Shown: positions 1-8,182 of the stretch, in pieces | Numbering within the stretch: position 1 is the first letter of the stretch | How the letters are laid out: every line of letters starts with the position of its first letter | Source: Neobacillus cucumis | GTDB lineage: Bacteria; Bacillota; Bacilli; Bacillales; Cytobacillaceae | DNA length: 64,000 nt | Direction: 5' to 3' | Assembly (NCBI RefSeq): GCF_002860255.1 | Contig: NZ_PGVE01000017.1 | Location: 1 to 64,000 of the forward strand | Translations under genes and position numbers: made by a program | The notes under the pieces: model-generated | The model's input: the letters and a program-made list of their open reading frames with translations, nothing else | Databases searched by the model: none | What the model was told of the DNA's origin: nothing

Positions 1-191
1 TGGCTAACCTTATAATACGAAGAGGCAGGTTAGTTTAAGGTAATCTTTCTCAATCTGCATTTTTAGTGTAAGATAGGGTAATTTTCCAGGTTAATGCATC
101 TAGCTAGCAAATATCCATTGCCTCCATTGACCCCCACCATTAGGCAGGGGATGCATGTATTTATCGTTTACCCCTTACGAAAATTCAGTCG
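1..191. other. Intergenic left edge of window
   Basis: No reading frame of useful length with a ribosome binding site was seen here. It is downstream of the leftward metal transporter gene and contains no convincing hairpin followed by a T-tract. Confidence 0.4.
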
Positions 192-890
192 TCAAGTGAG
201 AATTCTTGCTAGACCGAATGCAACTGCTGCAGCAAGTCCTCCAGTAATCATTGTTTGAAAAGCACTCTTCACCGGAGAAGTTCCAGTAAATCGTCCTTTT
301 ACATATCCAAAAATCAATAAGGCGATAAGTGTGACAATAACAGAAACCATTAACGCTGTTGCAGGTTTATGAAAGATGAAATAGGGAAACAAAGGGATTA
401 GCCCTCCGACAATATAAGAAATAGCAATGGTAATCGCACTGTTTCTAGCTCTTGTCGGCTCCGGCTTTTCTAGCCCCAATTCAAATTTCATCATAAAATC
501 CACCCATTTTTCAGGGTTCTTTTTCATGGTTTTAGTAATCGATTTGATTTGGTCTTCTTCCAGCCCATATTCCCTGAAAATTTCAGATACTTCCTCTTCT
601 TCACGATCAGGTAGTTCTATTACTTCGCGCCGTTCACGGGTTAGCTCAGATTCGTAATGTTCCGCATCTGTTTTTCCTGCCAAATATCCGCCAAGTCCCA
701 TTGCAATTGATCCTGCTGCAATTTCAGCGCCTCCGGCAGTGAGAATCAATGTTGTTGTATCAACAGCACCGGACAAACCAGCCGCTAATGCAAACGGTAC
801 GGTTAATCCGTCTGACATACCAATGACAACATCTCGAATCAAGTCAGATCCTGAAAAATGTTCTTCTACGTGATGTAGATGTTGATCCAT
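192..890 (-). CDS. VIT1/CCC1-type iron/manganese transporter
   Basis: This 232-residue membrane protein belongs to the VIT1/CCC1 family, which moves Fe(II) or Mn(II) across membranes. Hydrophobic segments lie near residues 19-45, 53-73, 153-175, 180-200 and 208-230, giving the five-helix layout of the family. The first helix has the motif DVVIGMSDGLTVPFALAAG, close to the family consensus. Between helices 2 and 3 there is an acidic, Glu-rich cytoplasmic stretch (about residues 85-145), where family members bind metal. The start is supported by GGAGGTG seven bases upstream of the ATG. The gene stands alone. Metal preference cannot be told from sequence. Confidence 0.85.
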   Translation of the reverse strand: MDQHLHHVEEHFSGSDLIRDVVIGMSDGLTVPFALAAGLSGAVDTTTLILTAGGAEIAAGSIAMGLGGYLAGKTDAEHYESELTRERREVIELPDREEEEVSEIFREYGLEEDQIKSITKTMKKNPEKWVDFMMKFELGLEKPEPTRARNSAITIAISYIVGGLIPLFPYFIFHKPATALMVSVIVTLIALLIFGYVKGRFTGTSPVKSAFQTMITGGLAAAVAFGLARILT

Positions 891-1082
891 TTTTTCACCT
901 CCAATTTAACTATGTAAAACTAAAAGAATAAAAATTGATTATCACCACAAGTTTTAATTAAATGGGGGATTTAAGTTAAACAAGTGAGGCTGTCTAGGTA
1001 GAAATCCCAATTCTTATTATGCTAATAAAAACATGTAAATATCTCAGATTTAGGAGAATTTAGTTGGATTGTAATATGTTTC

Positions 1083-1152
1083 ACTTAAACTAAAATGGTG
1101 CTTGAGTTGAAGAAGGAGTTGCGGTGGCAGCTCTTTTTTTGTTCTACTAAAA
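1083..1152 (+). repeat. Dispersed hairpin repeat copy 1 (terminator-like)
   Basis: This stretch begins with TTAAACTAAAATGGTGCTTG, then has a stem GAGTTGC / GCAGCTC followed by seven T and CTACTAAAAG. The same order of parts recurs near 2166, 16581, 19462 and 20625. The hairpin plus T-tract would act as a rightward terminator, yet no rightward gene precedes it. The rest of the 891-1350 gap shows no gene. Confidence 0.5.
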
Positions 1153-1350
1153 GTTCAGTCAGAAGAAAGGTTTACACTTCCAGAGCTATTATTAATGGTA
1201 TCATTCCATTTATAAAAATAACAAAAACTAAAGCCATTTTTTTATTTATTATCAGAGGTTAACAATATTTATATTGTGTCAGTTCAATACTGTAAAAAGA
1301 ACCAATTGTAATATGAGGTTACTCTAGATATTTAGGGGGATAAATGATCA

Positions 1351-2136
1351 ATGGACAAGTTAAACATGTTGTTTCTTCATAGAATAGGTGTCCCAAAAAC
1401 TGAGAATGTGACCTTTGAAAATTTGGATAGTATTCTTGAAAAGACTGCTAGAGCCATCCCATTTGAAAATTTGTGTGTCATCAAGAACAGGACAACTGAC
1501 ATTACAAAAGGGAATTTAATAAACAAAGTACTTACTCGAAATGAGGGTGGGCTGTGTTATGAACTAAATTCTATTTTTTATTTATTCTTAGTTGAGAATG
1601 GCTTCAATGCGAACCTTTTTCGGGGTGTCACATATGACCCTATCGTTCAACAGTGGAGTAAAACGGGAAGAACACATGTAGTCATTATAATAACTTACAA
1701 GGGTCAACAATATTTGGTCGATACAGGATTCGGAGGTAACTTACCATTAAAACCAGTGCCACTAAATGGGGACACAGTTAAATCGAGTAATGGCGAATTC
1801 AGAGTGGAAAAGGCCAACAATGAGTATGGCAATTACGTTTTATATATGAAGTTAAAACATAAGCACGATGATTGGAAGATTGGTTATACTTTTGATTCTA
1901 CAAAAGTAGTTAAGAATCTCTTAGAACTAAATGAAGTACAAAAGATCATATTGGAGCATCCCGCATCTCCGTTTAATAAGAAACCATTAGTGACTAGGCT
2001 AACAGAACGAGGAAACATCATTATAACGGATACCTCGTTCACAGAATGGATAGATGGAAAAGTACTAACAAAAGAAATCGACAACACTATGTTCAACGAG
2101 CTGATTAAAGGGAATTTTGGCATGGAAAGTCATTGA
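1351..2136 (+). CDS. Arylamine N-acetyltransferase
   Basis: The 261-residue product is an arylamine N-acetyltransferase, a cytosolic enzyme that moves the acetyl group of acetyl-CoA to arylamines and hydrazines through a Cys-linked intermediate. The catalytic triad is visible: Cys69 in RNEGGLCYELN, His109 in GRTHVV and Asp124 in VDTGFGG, at the spacing usual for the family. Length is slightly under the 265-280 typical of the family. The start follows a GGGGGATAAATGATCA leader, with the GGGGG about 10 bases upstream of the ATG. It is monocistronic and followed by a terminator-like repeat. Substrate is unknown. Confidence 0.92.
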   Translation: MDKLNMLFLHRIGVPKTENVTFENLDSILEKTARAIPFENLCVIKNRTTDITKGNLINKVLTRNEGGLCYELNSIFYLFLVENGFNANLFRGVTYDPIVQQWSKTGRTHVVIIITYKGQQYLVDTGFGGNLPLKPVPLNGDTVKSSNGEFRVEKANNEYGNYVLYMKLKHKHDDWKIGYTFDSTKVVKNLLELNEVQKIILEHPASPFNKKPLVTRLTERGNIIITDTSFTEWIDGKVLTKEIDNTMFNELIKGNFGMESH

Positions 2137-2163
2137 AACCCACTTAAACTTATCTAGCATTAT

Positions 2164-2232
2164 GGGACTAAGTGGTGCTTTTGTTAAGGGTGATGGTCAC
2201 TTAGGTGATCCTTTTTTTTTGATCTAACGGAT
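2164..2232 (+). repeat. Dispersed hairpin repeat copy 2 acting as terminator
   Basis: The stretch reads ACTAAGTGGTGCTTTTGTTAA, then the hairpin GGTCAC-TTAG-GTGATC (2195-2210), nine T, and GATCTAACGG. This is the same arrangement as the copy near 1083. Here it lies just past the acetyltransferase gene and can serve as its terminator. Confidence 0.5.
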
Positions 2233-2389
2233 TAGTCCATCGAAAAAAGAAAGCAGCTCTAAACAGGATAATTGTGTTTTAAAGTTATATTAGAATTATT
2301 TTGTAATGAAATTAACATATTGTTGTGATGAGTCTGTTATACCTTTCTAGTATAGTGAACCTATCAACTCACACTAGGAGGAAACAATC

Positions 2390-2845
2390 ATGCTAAAGAA
2401 ATTAATTATAGCCGTTACCATTCTAGCTTCTTGTGGCTCTTTGTTCGCCGCCAAGGGTGAAAAAGCGGAAGCAGCTACTTATAATTATCATACAGCAGCC
2501 ATTTCAATTGCAAAATCTAATATTGGAGTTCCTTATCGATGGGGAGGGATCAGCCCAAGCGGATTTGACTGTTCAGGACTTGTGAAATATTCTTACGGAA
2601 AAGCGGGAAGAACACTCTATCGCACTGCTGCTCAAATGTACTATGGAAACGGATATCGGCCATCTAATTTGCAGATAGGTGATTTACTGTTCTATGCTCC
2701 TACCAAAGCAAGTGCCCCAACTCATGTTGCCATCTATATAGGATACGGGAAAATGATCATGGCATCCTCCTCAAAAGGGGTCATTATCACCTACACAAGC
2801 AACCCATATTGGCATTCTAGATATATTGGAGCAAAGCGAGTGTAA
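2390..2845 (+). CDS. Secreted NlpC/P60 cell-wall peptidase
   Basis: The product has 151 residues: a signal peptide (Lys at 3-4, hydrophobic 5-20, probable cleavage near residue 28 after AEA) and then one NlpC/P60 domain. The catalytic Cys61 is in GFDCSGLVKYSYG and the His112 is in PTHVAIYIG. These enzymes cut the gamma-D-glutamyl to diaminopimelate bond of peptidoglycan stem peptides. There is no SH3 or LysM binding domain, so this is a minimal secreted form. AGGAGGA lies seven bases before the ATG. It is monocistronic with its own terminator. Confidence 0.9.
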   Translation: MLKKLIIAVTILASCGSLFAAKGEKAEAATYNYHTAAISIAKSNIGVPYRWGGISPSGFDCSGLVKYSYGKAGRTLYRTAAQMYYGNGYRPSNLQIGDLLFYAPTKASAPTHVAIYIGYGKMIMASSSKGVIITYTSNPYWHSRYIGAKRV

Positions 2846-2846
2846 A

Positions 2847-2877
2847 GATCATCGGTGACGATGGTCTCTTTTTTTAT
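2847..2877 (+). terminator. Terminator of the NlpC/P60 gene
   Basis: The stem GATCATCG / CGATGGTC around loop GTGA is followed by a run of seven T, two bases after the stop codon. Confidence 0.8.
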
Positions 2878-2960
2878 TTAATATTTTTTTCTTTTCTGAA
2901 AATCCTATCCTAAAATAGGGTAATTGAAATTTTTACTTTGTTCTTAGAGGTGGTATATCC

Positions 2961-2987
2961 ATGAGAAGAGATAGCTGGATGGAATAA
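2961..2987 (+). pseudogene. Possible 5' remnant of an RsfA-like regulator gene
   Basis: AGAGGTGG precedes an ATG that opens MRRDSWME and then meets TAA. The eight residues resemble the opening of RsfA/YwfN-type Myb-like prespore regulators (inference from memory of the family). No further similarity was seen after the stop. The rest of the 2878-3210 gap holds no gene that I can support. Confidence 0.25.
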
Positions 2988-3210
2988 CACATTTCATTGA
3001 TAGTAATCACCAAAGTTAAAAATTTCCACTACAGCTACCACAAAAATGAATAGGAATTAATTCATTCATTTTGAGGAAAATTAATAAAGTTACGTTCTGA
3101 ATTAAAGTGATAAAATGGTAAAAAAGGACCATTCCCAGGACTTGATAATTCTTGAATTCCTGGTCATGTCTAACAGAAAAATTCAAAATTTAAACAAAGG
3201 GGTTAAAAAC

Positions 3211-3600
3211 ATGGCAAAGTCTTTTAGAGATATGGTCACAGAAGCACGAAATAATGTCCAAGGAATTTCATCTCAGGAGGCAAGAGAAAAAATAAATAAA
3301 AATCCGAACACATTGGTTATTGATGTGCAGGATGCAGCTGATGCGGGAGCATGTGGGCTTATTCCGAGTAGTGCTAATATTTCGTTAGGAATGCTCCCAA
3401 TAAGAGCAGATTTGCTAGTACCGGAGCATCTGCGTGATGAAAGGTTAGCGGATAGAAAACGTCCTGTTATCATCACCTGTGGAGCTGGAGGACAGGCAGC
3501 ACTAGGTGCCTATCTCTTAAAACAGATGGGGTTTGAAGATGTTGCTTTTATAGAAGGCGGAACAACTGCTTGGAAAGAAGCAGGATTTGAAGTCGAGTAG
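3211..3600 (+). CDS. Rhodanese-like sulfurtransferase
   Basis: The 129-residue single-domain rhodanese carries the active-site loop ITCGAGGQAALGAYLLKQMG with the persulfide-forming Cys90. The N-terminal part VIDVQDAADA matches the first rhodanese signature, and IEGGTTAWKEAG near the C-terminus matches the closing motif. Such proteins transfer sulfane sulfur to cyanide or to cellular acceptors. The open frame extends upstream to 3115, but the ATG at 3211 is preceded by AAAGGGG at a suitable distance, so it is preferred. No sulfur-metabolism partner is adjacent. Confidence 0.85.
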   Translation: MAKSFRDMVTEARNNVQGISSQEAREKINKNPNTLVIDVQDAADAGACGLIPSSANISLGMLPIRADLLVPEHLRDERLADRKRPVIITCGAGGQAALGAYLLKQMGFEDVAFIEGGTTAWKEAGFEVE

Positions 3601-3632
3601 TTTTTTATACACTTTTAAAAAATCAAGAATTA

Positions 3633-3659
3633 GCGGGCATGGTAGTGCTCGTCTTTTTT
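3633..3659 (+). terminator. Terminator of the rhodanese gene
   Basis: GCGGGCA pairs with TGCTCGT (two G-T pairs) and is followed by C and six T. Confidence 0.6.
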
Positions 3660-3785
3660 ATGGTCGATATTGTGAATGATTGCACTTAAAATCTAAACGA
3701 GAATATAAAGCGTCTTGAACAAATTGGTGTTCCTCTTGTAAAGGTTGTTCTACTAACGTGGCCGATTAGTGGAAGAATGATTTAC

Positions 3786-3818
3786 ACAAATGCCCAACCA
3801 ATTTGGAAGGGCATTTGT
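3786..3818. terminator. Hairpin at the 3' end of the DUF3231 gene
   Basis: ACAAATGCCC and GGGCATTTGT form a perfect 10-bp stem with a 13-base loop, two bases from the stop of the leftward DUF3231 gene. The T-run is better on the rightward strand, so direction is uncertain. The bases between 3660 and 3786 show no supported gene. Confidence 0.5.
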
Positions 3819-3820
3819 GG

Positions 3821-4825
3821 TCATTTTTGTTTCGCGCGCTCTGTTCTATTAGGTGCAAGTGGAGGTTGTTCTAACCATCTGTTTTTTACCATAATATCAA
3901 ACCAGCTTTTTGTAACCATTAGATTTTGTAAAATGGTTGACTCGTAAGTGGTGACAAGGTCTGTTCTCATAGATAATGCCAGCCCTGCCCCATGATAATT
4001 TTGTGCAGCTTGAAATAAAAATCCCATGTGATACATTAATAATTTTTCGGAAAATGGAGAGTCAGTTGACATTGAAACTTCTGTTTCCCAAGATTTTGGA
4101 ACTGGTAGGTTATCCGCTTGCATAATCTTTGCAAAAGCTTTTATTTGTCCATCAGCAGTTTTTACAGAATCCTTTAAAAATTTTTTAACTTCTTTCGATT
4201 TCGCTACCTGGCTGAATGCAATAGAAAGAGTTTTTGCCATAATACTTTTTTTGAGGTTTAAAGAAATACTTATGATTTCCGTTGCTGAAAGTGTTCTGCC
4301 TTTCCCAAAATAACCATCTTTGAAATCTTTGCTTAATATATATTCAGGATGGTCATACGAATAATATAAAGGGTCTCTTTGGAAAAGTCCTTTTTCAAGC
4401 AATAACTCAATAGTTTGATGATATAGTTTTTTAGCATCGTTATCGCATGCGTCGTAAAAATCCCTTAGGTCTTTTCTTACAGAAATGCCTAATGCAGTAC
4501 TGTGCCCTAATAATCCATGTATAGTCATTATGTTTAAATAATTCAAGCAAAATGCATCCGTAAACAATCTCTGTTTTCCTACAAACAGGTCGGTTTCATT
4601 AAATCCAATTGGAACAGGAAACCCTTCATTTTCAATAAAAGTTTTCATCTGTTTCTTCTGTTTTTCGAATGTCTGAATAGCATCATGAAAAACCGCTTTT
4701 ATTGCCTCATCTTCAATAATTGAGTACATATATCTATTTACTACATCTGTGGCTGTTCCGTTAATATACTCACCCCATAAGGAACCTATTTCAGAAGATG
4801 TAAGTTTTAATTTTTCCGTTTCCAC
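3821..4825 (-). CDS. DUF3231 family protein
   Basis: This 334-residue protein matches the DUF3231 family found in Bacillaceae, built from two tandem helical, ferritin-like or spore-coat-like halves. The halves are visible as similar openings: LTSSEIGSLWGEYINGT near residue 8 and LSATEIISISLNLKKSIMA near residue 179. Family members are often tied to sporulation, but the function is not established. The start has GGAGGTGATG directly upstream. It is encoded alone and is separated from the next leftward gene by about 150 bases. Confidence 0.75.
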   Translation of the reverse strand: METEKLKLTSSEIGSLWGEYINGTATDVVNRYMYSIIEDEAIKAVFHDAIQTFEKQKKQMKTFIENEGFPVPIGFNETDLFVGKQRLFTDAFCLNYLNIMTIHGLLGHSTALGISVRKDLRDFYDACDNDAKKLYHQTIELLLEKGLFQRDPLYYSYDHPEYILSKDFKDGYFGKGRTLSATEIISISLNLKKSIMAKTLSIAFSQVAKSKEVKKFLKDSVKTADGQIKAFAKIMQADNLPVPKSWETEVSMSTDSPFSEKLLMYHMGFLFQAAQNYHGAGLALSMRTDLVTTYESTILQNLMVTKSWFDIMVKNRWLEQPPLAPNRTERAKQK

Positions 4826-4972
4826 ATCATCACCTCCAAAGTATTATTTGCAATTTCAGAAGTGAGTATGATTTTCTTAGTTTATTTGGAGGAATAAACA
4901 TATGTAGTTGATAGAAGAATTGCGGACAGAACAGGATCGGAAAATTGGGTATTACTGAAAACTGGCCGCTGC

Positions 4973-5935
4973 TTATGGGCAGTATAAGTATAATCGATCT
5001 TTTAAACCTTCTGAGATTTCTTTTGGCATTTCCCTGACCTTGATATCCTCACCTAGAAAAAGCAGCCAATTTGTTATTTCGGTCAATTCTTCGGGCTTAC
5101 TAACATTAATAAAAGTCCTTAGAATGGCTGTGGATTGATAAGGATTCGTATAGGAAATTGAAACTTTTAAAGGGTGGTATTTTTTGAACTGGGCAATCGC
5201 TGTTGGACCAAGTTCAAGGACAAGATTGATTACTTCTTCCTGCTGACCTAGAATTTCTAAAATCTTTTTCTTACTTAATCTTTTTTTGGTCGGGTAGGGT
5301 TCGACCTGGGTGAGATTGTCGACAGGAAAAATCTGCTTCTTTTCTTCCTTTAAGTCAAAGCCTTCAATCAGCCAAAGGCTTTTTTCCTGATAAAGGTGCA
5401 AGAGATAAATTGGATAAGACTTGATTACCTTCTCTTCTTGAATGGTAACCAATAAATACCGATCCAAAAGAAGGATTTGAATGAGTTTTTCTAACATGGG
5501 ATGAGGGAGGTCTGACAGATCAAGAAGGTCAGGATTCTTAGGGTTGGTCCCTTCAAATAGCAAGATTTGATTTAAAAGAACAAGGTCCTCTTGCTGATAT
5601 TCTGAAAGCAGGCCTAGTAATTTTTCAGCTAAAGACTGACGACTCTTTAGATAGGGGAGTTGTTGATTTCTTGTGGCCATAAAGGCAATAAAAAGAGCTT
5701 TGACCTCATTATCTGTAAAGTGAACATCGGGGAGGACAGAGTTGTGCATGACAAAATAACCCCCATCCCTTCCGACTTCAGCGACAAGAGGCATTCCCAT
5801 GGTCTCAATTTCTCTGATATCTCTAATAGCTGTCGAACGAGAGATATTAAATTCTTGCATGATTTCAGAAATGGTAAAGTGGGAGCGGTTGTTGATATAC
5901 CGCATGATCACATTAATCCGTTCAACTTTTTTCAT
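4973..5935 (-). CDS. YafY-type HTH/WYL-domain transcriptional regulator
   Basis: The 320-residue protein has an N-terminal winged helix (about residues 1-62, with FTISEIMQEFNISRSTAIRD as the helix-turn-helix) and a C-terminal WYL-type ligand-binding region (from about residue 145 to the end). It is typical of YafY/DeoR-like repressors, which often control the gene next to them. It is divergent from the GyrI-like operon that begins at 6046, sharing a 110-base intergenic region, so this operon is the likely target (inference). The canonical WYL triad is not obvious, which is common in such regulators. Confidence 0.85.
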   Translation of the reverse strand: MKKVERINVIMRYINNRSHFTISEIMQEFNISRSTAIRDIREIETMGMPLVAEVGRDGGYFVMHNSVLPDVHFTDNEVKALFIAFMATRNQQLPYLKSRQSLAEKLLGLLSEYQQEDLVLLNQILLFEGTNPKNPDLLDLSDLPHPMLEKLIQILLLDRYLLVTIQEEKVIKSYPIYLLHLYQEKSLWLIEGFDLKEEKKQIFPVDNLTQVEPYPTKKRLSKKKILEILGQQEEVINLVLELGPTAIAQFKKYHPLKVSISYTNPYQSTAILRTFINVSKPEELTEITNWLLFLGEDIKVREMPKEISEGLKDRLYLYCP

Positions 5936-5960
5936 TAGGACTCCTAAACAGTATCATTTT

Positions 5961-5988
5961 TTGACATGATTTAAGGCTATGATATATC
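5961..5988 (+). promoter_or_regulatory. Sigma-A-type promoter of the GyrI-like operon
   Basis: TTGACA at 5961-5966 is followed after 16 bases by TATATC at 5983-5988. It lies in the divergent region shared with the WYL regulator. Confidence 0.55.
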
Positions 5989-6045
5989 TATCAAGTGAAG
6001 AAGACAAATCATTTGATTAATTTAAAAAAAAGGAAGGTTTTGAAT

Positions 6046-6531
6046 ATGGCAGATTATACCCTTGTAGAAAAAGACAGCTTTACCGTTTTAGGTTTTGGAA
6101 CGGAACTTAAGAGCGATTACAGAGACTTTGCTGGCATAAACAAGGAAAAATCAGACTTTTGGCAGGCCTTCAGCCAAGATGGAAGGCTTGACGCTTTAAA
6201 GACAAGAGCCACAAATGACTACGTTTTTGCCGTTAACGAAGCAGTGAATAATAAGATGATGCATTATGCTGGCGTCATGATAGAGGCTTCTGAACCAGCA
6301 CCAGAAGAAGCCAGAGTTATCCAATTTCCTAAGGGGGAATACCTAGTAGTTAAAGGGGAAGCGAAGTCGGCTGATGAATTGAATAATAAACTTACTGGCA
6401 TTGCTTTTGGTCAAGTCTTGCCAGAAGCAAAGAATTTTACCTATGTCGGCGGGCCAAACGCAATGGTTGAGATGGGGCAGCGAAACGGCTTAATTTTTGG
6501 TGAATTCTGGATTCCTGTTGTTAGGAAATAA
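6046..6531 (+). CDS. GyrI-like effector-binding domain protein
   Basis: The product has 161 residues and consists of a single GyrI-like small-molecule-binding domain, as found at the C-terminus of AraC/Rob regulators. The features are MADYTLVEKDSFTVLGFG at the start, the central IQFPKGEYLVVKGEAKS strand-turn-strand, and GLIFGEFWIPVV at the end. Stand-alone forms bind hydrophobic or cationic compounds. The frame is open from 5995, but AGGAAGG eight bases before the ATG at 6046 fixes the start. It forms an operon with the next gene 22 bases on. Confidence 0.75.
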   Translation: MADYTLVEKDSFTVLGFGTELKSDYRDFAGINKEKSDFWQAFSQDGRLDALKTRATNDYVFAVNEAVNNKMMHYAGVMIEASEPAPEEARVIQFPKGEYLVVKGEAKSADELNNKLTGIAFGQVLPEAKNFTYVGGPNAMVEMGQRNGLIFGEFWIPVVRK

Positions 6532-6553
6532 ATAGAGAGCTGGAGGGATGGAA

Positions 6554-7018
6554 ATGTCTTATATCATTGATTTTAAAAATGTGTCTACGGTTGGTTTCGA
6601 ATCTTCACCTGTAGTAGAAGCGCTTGCTGGTTTACGTGCTAATGAAGCCCGTTACTTTATGAATAAATATAAGCATGAATTTACGGTTGAGCCAGCTAGT
6701 GAAAGCCAGGAGACCCTTGATTATGTGAACCGGATTTTGAAAGAAGAACGTGATATTGAGTTTGCGGCCAAACCTTTAGAAACGTCGCGTTTTCAAGTGG
6801 AAAATATTAAATTTGCCTATGTCTTTTATGAGGACGGTCTTGGGATCAACGTTATGTATACGGTTGATGACCCTAAGAAGCGGGCCGTTGGTTTTAAGCT
6901 TTCTGAGGGGATGGAGGTACCAAAGGAGTTAGAAGGGAAGTTTAAGTTTGCTAGGCAGAAGTCTAAACTAGCTGGAACCATTCGGGGCTCATATTTTGTA
7001 ATAAAAGGAGAATATTAA
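6554..7018 (+). CDS. Conserved hypothetical protein
   Basis: The 154-residue protein is not recognised. It is soluble and charged, with no signal peptide, membrane helix or cysteine-metal motif. It starts MSYIIDFKNVSTVGFES. GGAGGG six bases ahead of the ATG at 6554 makes this a better start than the ATG at 6548, which overlaps the binding site. It sits in one operon behind the GyrI-like protein and so probably shares control by the WYL regulator. The general size and fold class could again be effector-binding, but I cannot show this. Confidence 0.6.
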   Translation: MSYIIDFKNVSTVGFESSPVVEALAGLRANEARYFMNKYKHEFTVEPASESQETLDYVNRILKEERDIEFAAKPLETSRFQVENIKFAYVFYEDGLGINVMYTVDDPKKRAVGFKLSEGMEVPKELEGKFKFARQKSKLAGTIRGSYFVIKGEY

Positions 7019-7082
7019 AAGAGCAAGTGGAGAAATCCAACCATTTTATGTATTTTCTCATCCTTTTTCTTCATTAAAATGA

Positions 7083-7123
7083 GTGAAAGCTATTTTCTCT
7101 TTAGGAAATAAAATAGCTTTCAC
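7083..7123. terminator. Bidirectional hairpin between convergent genes
   Basis: GTGAAAGCTATTTT and AAAATAGCTTTCAC form a perfect 14-bp stem with a 13-base loop between the rightward operon and the leftward LysR gene. Confidence 0.7.
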
Positions 7124-7143
7124 CCTCAACAATCCCAATCCCT

Positions 7144-8058
7144 TCAATGCTTTAATCTATTGGACCAATAATCACTGGCAATCTTAATAAGTTCTTTAGC
7201 AGGATTACTTAAATAGGTGCCTTTTTTATAAGAGGCACATACTTCCCAAACAGGTTTTTGTTTGATTAAAAAATAAGAGACGTTAGAGTTAGGTTGGGCA
7301 TAAGCCATTGGAATGATGGAACAGCATATTCCTTCAGCAACCATATTGTATAAGTTATGGCCGCTCCTTGTTTCTAACAATATATTTGGATTAAAATCTT
7401 CGTCGGTAGAGAGATGATCATAAATTTCTCGAAGAGTGGATCCTTTTTGCATTAGGGCAAAGGTATCGTTTTTAAAACGGTATAAGCTTATTTCGGGCAG
7501 TTTATCACCAAGTTTTCCTCCTATATGGGAAAGGGGATGCGCTTTTGGAACGGCTAAAATAATATCTTCCGAACAGAAATAGATATATTCATCATTGGTT
7601 TTTTGTGAATGTTGCAAGGTTAAAAATCCAATATCAAGATTCCCCATGGATATTTCATGCTGTTGTTGTTTCACCGGCATTTCAATGGGTTCCACTTTTA
7701 TATTTGGATACTTTTTATAAAAAGCAGGATAGATAGAAGCAAACATTTCAGGACCGCGTTCAGGAGTTAAGCCAATACTAAGCTTTCCTTTTTTTATATC
7801 CAGTAGATCATTAATTTGGTTATAGGTATCTTTTTTCAAACGTACCATTTTTTTGGCATTCTTAATATAAATTTCTCCTGCCTGTGTTGGATGCCAATTG
7901 GTTCTTGAACGAACAAAAAGCTGCGTTCCCAGCTCTTTTTCTAATTTTAAGAGCTGCTGATTTAATGCTGATTGTGTGATAAATAGTTTTTCGGCCGCTT
8001 TTGTAATATTGTTTTCCTCAGCGATTTTAATCATATATTCCACCTGTTTTAAATCCAT
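7144..8058 (-). CDS. LysR-family transcriptional regulator
   Basis: The 304-residue protein has the LysR winged helix at residues 1-60 (MDLKQVEYMIKIAEENNITK, then AAEKLFITQSALNQQLLKLE) and a periplasmic-binding-like effector domain from about residue 90 (LSIGLTPERGPEMF onward). It is divergent from garD across 124 bases. LysR proteins usually activate the divergent gene, so a role in galactarate use is likely but inferred. The C-terminal effector pocket does not reveal the ligand. Confidence 0.92.
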   Translation of the reverse strand: MDLKQVEYMIKIAEENNITKAAEKLFITQSALNQQLLKLEKELGTQLFVRSRTNWHPTQAGEIYIKNAKKMVRLKKDTYNQINDLLDIKKGKLSIGLTPERGPEMFASIYPAFYKKYPNIKVEPIEMPVKQQQHEISMGNLDIGFLTLQHSQKTNDEYIYFCSEDIILAVPKAHPLSHIGGKLGDKLPEISLYRFKNDTFALMQKGSTLREIYDHLSTDEDFNPNILLETRSGHNLYNMVAEGICCSIIPMAYAQPNSNVSYFLIKQKPVWEVCASYKKGTYLSNPAKELIKIASDYWSNRLKH

Positions 8059-8075
8059 ATGAAATTCTCCTTATT

Positions 8076-8139
8076 ACTCTTAGTTTTTTTAATAGAATTC
8101 TAAAAATAACCACTTTTACTTTATTTATGATCTAAGAGT
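8076..8139. promoter_or_regulatory. garD: Candidate LysR operator region between lysR-type gene and garD
   Basis: The divergent intergenic region holds ACTCTTAG (8076-8083) and its exact reverse complement CTAAGAGT (8132-8139), with the 10-bp palindrome TAGAATTCTA (8092-8101) between them. This arrangement fits a recognition site plus activation site for a LysR tetramer. Binding is inferred. Confidence 0.45.
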
Positions 8140-8182
8140 ACAATGGTTTTAAGAATAGAACAAGAGTTTAGGAGGAGTCGCA

